A DNA stretch of 53,037 nt from Trichosphaerium sp. ATCC 40318 (Eukaryota; Discosea; Flabellinia; Trichosidae), in NCBI GenBank assembly GCA_038496445.1, contig JALMLS010000509.1, positions 1 through 53,037 of the forward strand. Direction: 5' to 3'. Below the pieces are notes generated by a model. The model worked only from the letters and a program-made list of their open reading frames with translations. It ran no database searches and was not told the DNA's origin. The translations under genes and the position numbers were made by a program. This document shows, in pieces, positions 32,918 through 45,654 of the stretch (the stretch's first letter is position 1; each line of letters starts with the position of its first letter).

Positions 32918-35900
32918 TTATGTTATGAACCCTGATATAATACCACCCAAAACGAAGAATCCTACTAAAACACCCAGTACTAGATTTTACAAAAAATAAG
33001 ATAATGATAGAAACAAAAAAAAAAAAAAAAAAAAAAAAAGAAATGAGGTGATGATGCCGTACCTATCCAAACAACTTTACTAGTTCCTGTGGATTTACTA
33101 CTGTCATCATCATCATCTATTTCTCCCACTTTACGCGGTATGCATCCAATCATCTTGTCAGCAGCTATCTAAAACAAAAAAAAATTGGTGAGTGTTTCAT
33201 ATCAAATTAAGCTCAACATTGTACACCATTTTCACGTGTTTCAAAGTCAGCTTTTATATTTTTTTTGAAAATCAACTTACACGTTCGTATCTGTACGCTC
33301 CTGTACGCCTGTCTGATGTCGAAGCGATCAACGCAGTGTATTGGTAATCAGGTTTAAGAAAGACAGCAAAAGGAGATTGAGAAGCAACGAAATAATTGAC
33401 ACAAATATCGTCGCCGTTTGTGTTGTCTTCACTATTACCCAATGTTAAAATAACCAGTATAAACATTTGTCTAATTAACTTACTCATATAGGGTGATACC
33501 AATACTAGTTAGAGAACTTGTTTGAACACCTGTACATCCAGAAGAAGCAATGAACAAAAACGGCCAAACATCTTTGTTTGAGAATTCATGACTTGTCATG
33601 AATAGGTCGCTATCAAAGTAGTTTATTTTGCTATTGCGAACTCTGCAAAGGAATTCATTTGTATATGAATCAGTTGGGTTCTCCCAAATATCATTTGTCT
33701 ATAAAAGAAGAGTAAGATAAGTTGAAGAAGAAAAGAAGAAAAAAAGAGGAAAAAAGTAAGACCAGTATTTCTTTCAGCTTTTATAACTGGATAATAAGGT
33801 CGTACCACCGTGACTTCTTTACATGTCTCTTCAATTGGTTTTATTATAACGAATATACGAACTAATAAAAAGTTAGTTGTTTTGACAAAACTGTAGACGA
33901 ACAAAAATAAAATACAAGTAACTTTTTTTAGTTGAAAGAAAAACAAAACACAAAAAACTTACTATTTCTTTCAGACCAAAAGGTAGGGTCCAAGTGAATA
34001 TACGTTGTATACACTTCCCCAACATTTGCAATAAAACTTGTTATTGATGGTACACCACCAACAAAATCCCCTCTCGTAAAGCGAGTAGGCTCTTGACACT
34101 CACTAGCTGTGACTATTTAATGTTTATTAGATTTGCGGAATACTTCTTCTTTGTGTTACGCACAAGTTTGCTTGAAGCAATCTGCATCATGAGAGCCCCT
34201 GACGAACTTATAGGAACCACGAAGTGGTCTAAAATAGGATAAGAGGTATGTTCGTATTATTCCAAATAGAGAAAATAGAAGGATATCTCAATGTTGGTTT
34301 GCCGGGCAATCAAAAAAAAAAAAAAAAAGAAGCTAGTTGGTACTGATTTATTTTTTGGAAAAGCTTATCTGGTATGTTTGACGTACTTGCTTTTACCGTC
34401 TCCATCTTGTGTATGTATTGAGAACTCATATTGTATTGACTTGGAAGGTTCCCAAGAGTGGAAGTAATACCCGAAATTATTATTGCTGTTTGGATAAGCA
34501 CTTTGACAATCATTACAACGTTCATAAAACCTATGTGGTAAAATCTATGTTAAAAAAAGTGATATAAATATATGTAATGGTATATGTAGTACACTGGAGT
34601 GACGGAGCTTGGGAAAACGTTGAATATTGGAGTGATTTCCTCTACCTTAAAGAAAACGTTGCCTAAAAGTTTATGTCAAAAAAATCATTGAATGTTTCAT
34701 GCAAAAACTGACCTTGCCCACGTGATCTTCTTGGTACGATCAATGTGTAGTCATCAGTTGTTACCCCATTATAAAATATAGGTACTAACGCTGTTCTGCC
34801 ACTTATTGAATTGGATATCGAGACTCTACAACAAGCAACAGTTAGACAAAAAACTATTGAACCTAATTGTAATTTGTGGATTTTTTTGGGTATAGATTTT
34901 CATAGTACCCTGTACACGTGCAATGGTTATTGAAAGATATCTGCCTGACATGAAAACTGGCGGAATAAATCCCCCAACCATTAGATCTGTATACTACAAA
35001 GCATTAATACACAGAATCGTTTTTGTATTTTTTTTTAACTTCACTTTCTTGTCTTTTTTTTGCTAAGAGTCAGAGGCGTACCTGTTATTTGTACAGCATT
35101 TGTTGACGATTTTTTCGTATGTGAGAACGTAATGTAATCAGTTTGACCGGACCTGTAATATAGAGTTAAAAAAAAGCATACCAAGTCGATGTATTGACTA
35201 TGTTTTTTTTCTTGTCCCGAAGGAAAACTTGAGTTGCTTACGAAGATGTACAGCTTTGGCCTGCCGAAGCCTCGTACTCAAGAGAGCAAGTACCAGTGTT
35301 TAAGGGAGTACAACTAGAATGTATCATCCTTCCACCGTAGTAGGTAACTTTTCCGTTATCTACTAGCGGTTCTGATGGTGCTAGAGTTGTAGGGCTTAGT
35401 GTCGGTGTAGGTAGCTCTGTGCATTGTGATCCAGTCCATCCATCATTACAACGACACTCAGATTCACTAATAAAAGAGCAGTTACCATTACCACAGTCTC
35501 CAGTACAGATTCCTAAACCAAGTGTTAATCGGCAATAAGCTGAACTCTCTTTTGTTTCAAAAAAAGTACTCACGTTGAAGCATGTATAACGCATTCTTAG
35601 AGTCAACGAATATAATGTGATCCTTGAATGTTGAAAGGGATATTATAGGTGCATTATGTCGATATACTAAGCGGTAAGGTGAGTTCAAAGAGGTGTTGTC
35701 AATTTGTTGAGAAAAAAAAACCCAATAACCTTCATCTGTTGTTGTTGTACTAACTATACGAATCCTGCGTCCACTATACTCACAAAACGCGAATTGTCTT
35801 TCGTGTAAATGTACAATAACACGTGGACCATTTAGAGAAGGAAGTGAAGAATCTTCCGATTCAGCAATACCTGTACCATAGTGCTTGTATGAAGAAGATG

Positions 35901-36990
35901 CCACTAATCTGTTTTAAAAAAAACCGGAAAGAAAAAACTGCTTGCAAAAAACTAACGCACCTTCTAATGTCTGTAGGCTGTATGTTATTCTTTGTCCGGG
36001 TGTGTCGATCCACTAATAAAGCAAAAAATCAGTGTCTTCTACATTGTGGTTGTACTGAATACTTACAGCGAAGTAACCTTCCGGTGATACAGCTACAGAA
36101 GAAGGACGTTGTATTAAACTAGTAGTTATGGGCAAGCTTGGTGGTGTGCATTGATTCTTTGTACCACCCAAAACTTTAGATATATTAAGTTTGTTTATGT
36201 TCGCAACAACACAACCAAAAGCCTCAGCCACAGTGATACCTTCAATTGGTTTTGTTAAAAATTAAATCACACTTTTTCTTCAATGAACAGGCCGGTACCT
36301 TTCTCATCCACGTGAACACTTACAGGTCCAGAAACATCATAAATGATGACTCCATTGCCATCATATGTTTTTCCTATTGCTATTTCCCAAATACCTGGCA
36401 AACGTTGTAAAATAGAAGCTCAACGATGACTTGTTGACGAAACAGTTCTAAATATGAAAAAAATTTAGAAAAACTAACCTGTAGTCAAGCTGTAAGAGGA
36501 TATTCTATCTCCATCTCTTTCTGCGACATACAGCACTCCATTATACAACGACATTCCGGCTGTTGAGTTTCATTTAACAACAAGTTCATACTTTCCTGTT
36601 CAAACACGTGTACCTGCGCCATTAAGTCCTCCAGAAGGATGTGAAGCCGTTAGATCAATTACTGTTACATTGCTTGAATCAGTAATGTTGGAGCCTTGTC
36701 TTTTGGGTGTTAGACTCATACAATTGTTGTGACGTACTCTAAAAACGAGTTTTCAAGTTCTAGTAGAACATCTAGGCCGTTTACATTATTGCTCTTTGCT
36801 GTTACAAATAATCTGCCTTCGTTTGTTGCTAAGACACCACTACGTATGTATTTAGATACATTAAACGTATTTATTACTTTATGGTTGTCCCATGGGTATA
36901 AACTCGGGTAGCGTTGCTGATGAATGCTCCATGCGATACAGAGATTGCTATCAATACAAGAAGCGTATAAATAACGGGCGTTGCGCCCAT
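32918..36990 (-). CDS. Type I membrane protein with NHL-like propeller, EGF and Pro/Thr linker
   Basis: Minus-strand gene with many exons. ATG at 36990 opens a hydrophobic leader ('MGATPVIYTLLVLIAISVS'). Then propeller-like blades: 'SGVLATNEGRLFVTAKSNN', 'MSLYNGVLYVAERDGDRISS', 'IWEIAIGKTYDGNG' and 'RPSSVAVSPEGYFA'. An EGF-like unit follows ('CTGDCGNGNCSFISESECRC', 'DGWTGSQCTE'), then a linker 'PTPTLSPTTLAPSEP', a long unrecognised part with paired Cys, and a C-terminal transmembrane helix ('VLGVLVGFFVLGGIISGF') just before TAA 32918-32920, leaving almost no cytoplasmic tail. The frame changes between leader and first blade near 36900; a 23-nt intron or an indel would fix it. Individual exons in 33000-35200 are uncertain. 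Confidence 0.7.
33015..33039. repeat. Poly-A tract of 25 nt
   Basis: An uninterrupted A run lies in the last intron of the minus-strand NHL/EGF gene, where it forms a T run on the transcript strand near the acceptor. Confidence 0.95.
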
Positions 36991-37462
36991 AGTATTACTT
37001 CGTACCACTGCATGCCTTAAACGTCATTAATTGAATTGTACGCTTAAGGTTTCATTGCCAAAGATTGTTCAATGCAAACTTCCTTCACGTTCTCATCGTT
37101 ATTTATGTTACACGTTCCTAGCAGACAAGGTAAAAACATAACACAACAACAAAATGTTGCTCGCAGGCAACTGAGGCCAAGACAAGACTTAATTCGGCGT
37201 CTGTGGTATAAAGATAGTGCGTAGGCTTATTACCTTAGTTTTTGCAGTACCACTTGATTTTTCGTGTGACACCTCCAACACATTTGACACTTTACACTTT
37301 TGCATACGAGAGGTACATTCTTTAGTGTACGTTATCTGCAGATGCCATTTTTACATTTTTTTTAATGAACTATCCAAAAATGTTCCACAAATCCTTTTTG
37401 ACCAAAGCGTCAGCGATTCCCGGGGACCTCATAACAGTATAGCACAACTCGAGCGTTAGTAA
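36991..37462. other. Divergent intergenic region with possible TATA element
   Basis: About 470 bp between the starts of the two membrane-protein genes. 'TATAAAGATA' occurs near 37207. An 80-codon ORF ending just before 37463 begins with GTG and has no motif. Confidence 0.35.
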
Positions 37463-39094
37463 ATGCTCTGGTTTCTTTTCAGCTGCATTCTGCTCTCGTA
37501 TTCCACAATACACCTCGTACGCGCAGAAACGACTTTATATGGCAACTACACAACGGATTTAACTCTTACAAGCGAAAACAGTCCCTATATCATTAAAACC
37601 CATGTAGTCTTCTTTAATGCGACTCTTTTTATTCGTCCTGGCGTCACATTAAAGATTCAAACAAATACCTGCGATACGAGCGGCACAAACGCAACAACAA
37701 TTACGTTTATGCGGAATGCGAGAATGGAGATTGCTGGCAATCATACACACCCTGTGACCATTAAAAAGGATGGTGGCACGAATTGCAAGCTTCCCATTTG
37801 GTTTAGTGATTTGGCTCCGTCTTCCTTTGAAAAACCACCAGTATGGCGTCACGTCAGCTTCGAGAACATTGCTCTTTCAAATCTGAACGAAACAATAATG
37901 AAAAATGTCAACTTCAACAATACGCGTCTATCTCTACTACCTACATCAGGGAGTGGCCAACAGGAGCTCGTGTATCACATGGATAGTATTGTTGGTACAG
38001 ATGTTCAACTAGAAGCGAGGCAGGAGCATAAAGTATACATTTCATCGAGCTCTTTTACAAACATCGAAATGGTAGATGTTGGTGTTCAGTACACAGGTTG
38101 TAATGTACAAATCTCTTCTTCAAATATCACATTGAATGCTCCTGTGGATATATGTGGTATCTATATAGACAGTCAAGTGGTAGCGGAAGAGCAATTCTCA
38201 AATATAATAGTAAATGGTGCTGATAACTCAGTATTTCGCTCTTTTGCTCATAACCGCGGATTCTCAATACTTATTGTTCCTTTATTCCAAGATGTAATAA
38301 ACAGTGAGTTTGAGGGTAAGAACTATGGAGATATAGGTATTTTAGGAGGCTCATTTTACAATAATTCAGTGGATACTGTTGGCAATATTATATTCGAAAA
38401 GAGATCAGATAGCCTCAATGGCTCAATACACAATAACACCTTAATGTCAGGTGCTGTAATTTATATATATGAATCACCTTATACTACGTATAATAACGAG
38501 TATACTTCAAGATATAGTGTTCACCTACAAAAAAAGAATTTTGAGTACAACAAGTTTAAAACGGGAAAAGTTGTTGTACAGAAAATTACAGAAATACGAA
38601 AGACTGCATTCTTGGATTCTACCCGCCTTCAACTTGGCAATCAAAATGTGGACGCTAGTGGTAATTATTGGGGTCATGAAGCAACTGTGGATATTGCGTT
38701 GAATCGCACTTGTGATTTCTATTGTAGCGGTGAGATGGGGAACGTTACTATAACAAATGTACTGTCATACATTCCAACTTGGAGTAGCACTCCCACTCAA
38801 GAACCTACATTGTCACCTACAACATCTCCACCTATACAATCACCAACAAAGCCACCGAGTCCGTACATGACGCCCTCATTGCCACCTGAATCACCAACCG
38901 GTTTACCTGTAATTGTTCCAAGTAATTCGCCAATGACACCAACTGAAGCTAATGTTAGTGATACTGAACACAAAGTGTTGGTAATATTTACCTTTGTAGT
39001 TGTGGCAGTTGCAATATTAATAGCTGGTAGTATATCAATGGCAGCATTCTACTATGTAGTTGTAAAAAGGCGTAATGAGTATCAAGAACTATAA
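37463..39094 (+). CDS. Intronless type I membrane protein, probable beta-helix ectodomain
   Basis: 543 residues from ATG 37463. Signal peptide 'MLWFLFSCILLSYSTIHLVR'. The ectodomain (about 30-440) has short beta-strand repeats rich in Asn with many N-glycosylation sequons ('HNNTLMSGAVIYIYES', 'GNYWGHEATVDIAL'), as in right-handed parallel beta-helices. Then a Pro/Thr/Ser linker ('TQEPTLSPTTSPPIQSPTKP'), a membrane helix ('VVVAVAILIAGSISMAAFYY') and an 11-residue basic tail ending 'RRNEYQEL'. No catalytic motif seen. A surface adhesion or ligand-binding role is inferred. It is unusual as the longest intronless gene here. Confidence 0.85.
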   Translation: MLWFLFSCILLSYSTIHLVRAETTLYGNYTTDLTLTSENSPYIIKTHVVFFNATLFIRPGVTLKIQTNTCDTSGTNATTITFMRNARMEIAGNHTHPVTIKKDGGTNCKLPIWFSDLAPSSFEKPPVWRHVSFENIALSNLNETIMKNVNFNNTRLSLLPTSGSGQQELVYHMDSIVGTDVQLEARQEHKVYISSSSFTNIEMVDVGVQYTGCNVQISSSNITLNAPVDICGIYIDSQVVAEEQFSNIIVNGADNSVFRSFAHNRGFSILIVPLFQDVINSEFEGKNYGDIGILGGSFYNNSVDTVGNIIFEKRSDSLNGSIHNNTLMSGAVIYIYESPYTTYNNEYTSRYSVHLQKKNFEYNKFKTGKVVVQKITEIRKTAFLDSTRLQLGNQNVDASGNYWGHEATVDIALNRTCDFYCSGEMGNVTITNVLSYIPTWSSTPTQEPTLSPTTSPPIQSPTKPPSPYMTPSLPPESPTGLPVIVPSNSPMTPTEANVSDTEHKVLVIFTFVVVAVAILIAGSISMAAFYYVVVKRRNEYQEL

Positions 39095-39155
39095 CAATAG
39101 AAATCATATAAATGCTTTATTGATTTTTTGCATTTTGTTTTCATCTTTTGTGGTT

Positions 39156-39761
39156 TTACTTTTTTACCTTACCATCAACATACATGCATTGTTTACTAAG
39201 TACTCCATTTGGTGTCCACGCTTTGAATTCACCATTTATCTTACCATCAACGCAGTTGTACATAACTTGTAGTTGTCCATTACTAAACCACTCTTTGCAC
39301 TCACCGTTTGCTTTGTTGTCAACATAAGTTTTCTGCAGTTTAAGCTCTCCAGTCTCAAACCACATCTTGTAATCACCATTAAGCTTGCCATCAATCAACC
39401 AATTATGCATTTGAAGTTGTCCACTTTCATACCACAGTTTGTACTCACCACTTTGTTTGCCTTCAACCCAGAAAGATTGCATTTCAAGTTGTGCATTCTC
39501 ATGCCACATTTTTTGCTCACCATGTTGTTTGTCATCAACATACCAACAATGCATCTCAAGCTGTCCGTTCTCAAACCAATCCTTATACTCACCGGTTTTT
39601 TTACCATTTAACATTGTGTATTGGGACTTTAACTTACCACTATCGTGCCACTCCATCCAAATACCATTTTTTTCAAGATTTTTATTGTAGTGCGTATTCA
39701 TCGCTGCCAGTTTTGATAGGGTATGAAACTTGTTGAATATTTCTGAATCTAATGTGCACAT
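39156..39761 (-). CDS. MORN-variant (YwqK-like) repeat protein
   Basis: Seven or so tandem repeats of about 23 residues, each of the form W-x-x-G-x-L-x(7)-D/E-G-K-x-x-G-E-x-K-x-W, such as 'EYKDWFENGQLEMHCWYVDD', 'EYKLWYESGQLQMHNWLIDG' and 'ECKEWFSNGQLQVMYNCVDG'. This is the MORN_2 type seen in bacterial YwqK proteins and in some protists and giant viruses. The first ATG in frame is at 39761 ('MCTLDSEIF'); the frame is open further upstream without ATG, so an upstream exon is possible. No introns within the repeats. The role is unknown; protein binding is likely. Confidence 0.8.
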   Translation of the reverse strand: MCTLDSEIFNKFHTLSKLAAMNTHYNKNLEKNGIWMEWHDSGKLKSQYTMLNGKKTGEYKDWFENGQLEMHCWYVDDKQHGEQKMWHENAQLEMQSFWVEGKQSGEYKLWYESGQLQMHNWLIDGKLNGDYKMWFETGELKLQKTYVDNKANGECKEWFSNGQLQVMYNCVDGKINGEFKAWTPNGVLSKQCMYVDGKVKK

Positions 39762-39794
39762 AAACCGTTGAACATCACTTGGGATATCCAATAA

Positions 39795-40369
39795 AGAAGT
39801 AAGGTTGGGACCCTGGAGACTGAGTTCAACCGTTTGTGATTCATCTAAATGTTATCAGAAAAAAAGAACAAAATCAAAATCAAACTCAGAGAACGAGATG
39901 AGAAACGCCTGGCTGAAAAACGGGTGGCACAGCCACCATGTTATTAAATAGCTTATTAAGTTTAAACTACCCCTGATAATAAGACTTAAAACGTGCCTTT
40001 AGACATTGTTAGCAAGAAATTAGCAAATCGAATAGCTGATGGTAAATCGTGACCGCAAAAATGAAATACAAAATTTTTTATTTTAAGTCAAGCATCTTCT
40101 GCAAAAGAGTGCAGTTAACACCCCAAAACAAGTGTATATGTCAGAAACCACTTTAATATGTTTCTATGGATAAAACCTGACTACCTGCTGCTTTGGTGGC
40201 TATTTCTTGTGGTGGCGTATGTAGCATTTTAATTATTTTACTAAAACGACCGCATTAGCTTTATATTTGAGTTTATTATACGTGACCCGAACAATACAAG
40301 ACGACCATGGTTTTGGCGTAAAGAACGTGTCATTATTTCAAAACCACCATGCAACGCGCTAATACACAG
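39795..40369. other. Divergent intergenic region
   Basis: About 570 bp, no supported gene. The short in-frame extension of the MORN protein (39762-39850) may be coding. Confidence 0.35.
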
Positions 40370-42302
40370 TATGCCAACGGTACGACGTGTTTTCAAGCGG
40401 AAAATCCCTTATTCCGTCAATCAGGAGGTACATGCGTCTATCGTGTCTCTATTAGACCCTAAAGATATATGCAACGTTGCTCGCGTCAGTAGTTACTGGT
40501 AAGCTCAAAATAATACAAGTTCAAAAAAACCCGTTTAAAGCGAATCTAAAATCATCCTAGGTACACAGTGAGCGAAACAAACGTTATATGGAAACAGGTG
40601 TACGCCCGTTTACGTTCTGAAAAAGAAAGCCCTGTTTCTACTACAGATATACACTTTTTCAACACTTTAATGGCTGACAAATGGCTGGAGTATGACGTAC
40701 GGGGTTTTTTGTTATTTTTATCCTCAAACACCTAGAAATCATTTGATTTACCTCTACTTACCGATTCAACGCGTTTGCGCTTACAACCACCGAAAAAATT
40801 TCTGAAGTGTCAAAAGACCAAAAAAACTGTGTTTTTAGATGACTTGAGGAACTAAGTTATTGTGTAGGCTACATATAAATATAAATGGCGTGTTCAAGAC
40901 GAAATTATAATGAAAGGGAATAAAATGGTTGATATCAAACTATCTAAAATGTCCTCTGTCTCTTCTATCTATTCCAATAGAGGATGGAAAGTAAGGTAAC
41001 TCTTCTTCTTCTGCCAGCTTCCTATTTGACTATTATTAAAATAAGAATTGAACGAATCTTCTTTGTCTCTTCTTATCACGTTTCTTATCACGTGACGATT
41101 GATTGAAATAATTTTTATTGTAGAGGTGTTGTAGTTGAAAGTATAAAAAACTCATCTACAATGATTCGTGCCTTGTCTGGTTCAGCTACATTGTTTTTCC
41201 TTACTTCCGCACTACCTAAGATGCACCCACCTCTATATCCAGGCGATATAGTAGAAATAGTTTATATTGGTAGCGCGTTTTTTCCCAGACATATCAAAGT
41301 GATAAGGAAGCTTAAACAAGTTCATTTCTTTCTTGGTATGAACAATTTTTCTTTCATTTTGGACTTGTCCTAATCTGTTACTTTTAGGTCTCGTACCTTA
41401 CTCTTATGCTGTCGCATTGGCTTTTGTATATTGTTGCCCGGCTATTTATTTTCACGTGCGTGATTTACTTAGGGCGTAAACACTTTTTTTTTACTCTAAC
41501 TAGGCTTGCGATTATTTGTCGCTTGCACGGTTTGCCAAGTATGCCAGTGCGTTGCTACCAATGTTAATGAGTAAGAATGACCATAGCATATGTTATTTCT
41601 AAATTGCATTTTAGTATGTCTTGCAATGGCTGAAAGACGTCGAATGGTCAATCAAATTGGTACCTCTAAAAGTTGTTGATTGACCTACTAAATTAATTTT
41701 TTAGCACGTTGGTTACACTTACCTTACACGGTCGCTTTTGTTGCATTGGTAGCTTTAAATCTTCTACCTGTTTTTATATTCTCTAGTCATTTTATGCACC
41801 TCAGTTACTCGTGCTGCGTTGGTACACCAGATTAGATTTTAGAAAATATTTGTAACTAGCTGACTTTTGTTTAAGCAATTTGTTCAATTTTGTACATGAA
41901 CTTCATTCGAGATGTAAGGAATATGCTTGGATCGAATATTCTTCTCCCTCTTCTGCCTTTATGGATATATGCTAATAATTGGCTCCTCATATATGAAAGA
42001 GGTAATCTACCAGAGCACCGGAAGACAACCAACAGAACTTCTTTTTTGGAAAAACAAAAAAAAAAAAAAGTACTTATTCGTTTGTTTTAGGATTGACATA
42101 TCTCATTGTGAAAATGTTTTGGAATCTTGTAGCATTTGGAGAGGTCGTTGTATATGCTCAATATATTGATAGCTTCTTGATGCAGGACTTAAACTTTCGT
42201 GTGATTATTGGTTTGCTTAGACAACCAAGATTATTCAGTTACATCACATGGATTGGCTTGTTTATGACTCTATGGAGTGACATCGATACTCCTTGTAAAT
42301 AA
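40370..42302 (+). CDS. F-box protein fused to about seven transmembrane segments
   Basis: Start ATG 40370. The first two exons give an F-box ('SIVSLLDPKDICNVARVSSY', 'NVIWKQVYARL'). Further exons give 'PLYPGDIVEIVYIG', a beta-rich element I have met downstream of F-boxes. All later exons join in phase to a polytopic membrane region: 'YSYAVALAFVYCCPAIYF', 'YASALLPMLMICLAM', 'YTVAFVALVALNLLPVFIFS', 'CCVAICSILYMNFI', 'ILLPLLPLWIYANNWLLI', 'LIVKMFWNLVAFGEVVVYA' and 'LFSYITWIGLFMTLW', ending TAA 42300-42302. A second ATG at 41161 could start a separate membrane protein, but the reading frame is continuous through the intron before it (about 41001-41123). If one protein, it would place an SCF receptor in a membrane. 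Confidence 0.65.
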
Positions 42303-42642
42303 AAGAAAAAAAAAACATGTCATTTGTACAAAGAACAGGTTGGATTTCTTCAACAAACCAAAACATAACACAACATCAACAAGCCTGGCTTTTGGATTGA
42401 TAAAGTTTTTTTTCTGTATGTTTCACCATCAAAAAGAAAAAACCAGTTGAAGGTGTTTCCAGTAGTTAACAAATCAGAGAATCAAGAAAAGGGAGCATCA
42501 GGTGCTTGGATTTTCCTCAACAGACAAGAAGGTTTAAACGCCAGTAACAATTTTTTTAATGTTTGTACAATAAATCCACGTCAAAAAAAAAGCTATCACG
42601 TGGAATAATAATAATAAGAATGTTCCTTACGGTTTTTTTTGT
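42303..42642. other. Converging intergenic region
   Basis: 340 bp between the stop codons of the F-box/TM gene and GALE. A-rich; nothing recognised. Confidence 0.4.
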
Positions 42643-44314
<1,672 letters not shown>

Positions 44315-44540
44315 GTTCACGCTCTAATACGCTTTTTGGTCAATTCGAGTTTTTCCGTGTGCTGAGTCAACAAAACTTCCCGAAAGCATCCAGTAATACG
44401 CCGCTTTCCAACGCCCGAACCCCATTTTTCGGGCGCACATAAATTAGGTTGTATTTTTTTTACAAGGTGGAGAGCCTCTACTTAGGTGGTTGTGCTTCAC
44501 TTAGGTGGGAACCGGATTTTCTTTGATGAATTTCAAATAA

Positions 44541-45269
44541 AATGGCGAGAAATTATACTTCAAACAAAACCCCATAACGTAACAACATGGCATCTACAAG
44601 AACTTGGGGAAGACAATACGAAGAAAATACCAGCAACCTTTACAATCCATGGTACGTTCCTGGCTTTTGCCTACTACTCTTTTTTGCCGTTTATTAGCCG
44701 GCTTACGCGTTGAAAAGGGAAGGGAGGCAAGTACAAACTCTAAAGAAACGAAAACAAGCTGTTTCTCAACGAAATCTACCAGAAGGGTTTTTAGAGGTTA
44801 AATCATGGGATGACGCATCCTACATGTCTGATATTATTGATACAAGAGATAAAGACGTTACACGCATCACAAGGTACCCCAAAAAATAAGGTTTTTCTGA
44901 TCGTTTATTGACTACTTAAAGGGACATGGCTGACATCAATGAAGTCATGAGGGATCTTGCAGAAATGGTTGAGGCTGATGGTTATCTCATTGGTGCGTAC
45001 TCTTCATATCTTTGCCGAGCATGTCTCATTATGTAAATTAGATAACATTGAAACACATATTGATGATGTAGGAGAAAATACCAAGATTGCTTTGAAAGAA
45101 ATTCAAAAAGCTGACAAAAGTCAGCGAGCAAAACGCAAACGGTACCAACTTTCTTAATACTTTCTATCAATATTACTTACACATTAAAAGGAATTGGTGC
45201 CTAGGACTTACTGGAGTTGGTGTAACGGCTGCAGTGATTGCAACACTCGCCATTTTTCGACCAAGATAA
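44541..45269 (+). CDS. Qa-type SNARE (syntaxin-like) with Asp at the zero layer
   Basis: The C-terminal exons give a SNARE motif: 'RDKDVTRITRDMADINEVMR', 'DLAEMVEADGYLIDNIE' and 'HIDDVGENTKIALKEIQKAD', then basic residues and a tail anchor ('LGLTGVGVTAAVIATLAIF') ending TAA 45267-45269. Aligned with syntaxins, the zero-layer Gln (the Q of 'ESQGEMID') is Asp. Upstream 'EGFLEVKSWDDASYMSDIID' is continuous with this. The first exon is uncertain: the reading frame into the intron near 44652-44699 favours 'NLGKTIRRKYQQPLQSM', not the ATG at 44588. The compartment is unknown. Confidence 0.75.
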
Positions 45270-45654
45270 AAAAACAACAATCTCAAACTTTTCGCAACAC
45301 AACAATGACATGTCCATAAATCTGATACTGTATAATAAACCTTGTAAATATTACACCATGAAAACAAGTTTGAGTGTTCTTAATTGTTAACATCGTCATG
45401 AAGTACTGGTTGGTTATATAAATGAAGTACCTTCTGAAGTTTAAAAATAAGAGTAACATTATTTCAAAATGCGTGACTTCTTCTCAACTAGTTTGTTAGT
45501 AAATTTTGCAGGAATGTACTTTCAGAATAAAAAAACGGTAGAGTTAGATTGTGCGTTATTCATTGTACATAGCTTCCTTATCTATCATTAATGTTCATTA
45601 GAGGCAATTCAATCTTTAATGTGAATCAACAACGCGTTGCATAGAACCTGAAAC
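45270..45654. other. Converging intergenic region
   Basis: About 385 bp; nothing recognised. Confidence 0.4.

Noticed and set aside
37217-37459. 80-codon ORF just upstream of the 543-aa gene
   Set aside because: Starts with GTG, has no motif and fits promoter or leader sequence.
39273-39736. Plus-strand ORFs of 80-112 codons opposite the MORN gene
   Set aside because: They are antisense shadows of the regular 23-residue repeat, whose minus-strand reading is clearly the coding one.
39156-39761. Toxin-antitoxin role for the YwqK-like protein
   Set aside because: The name comes from a bacterial family label; no partner toxin gene is seen and the host is a eukaryote.
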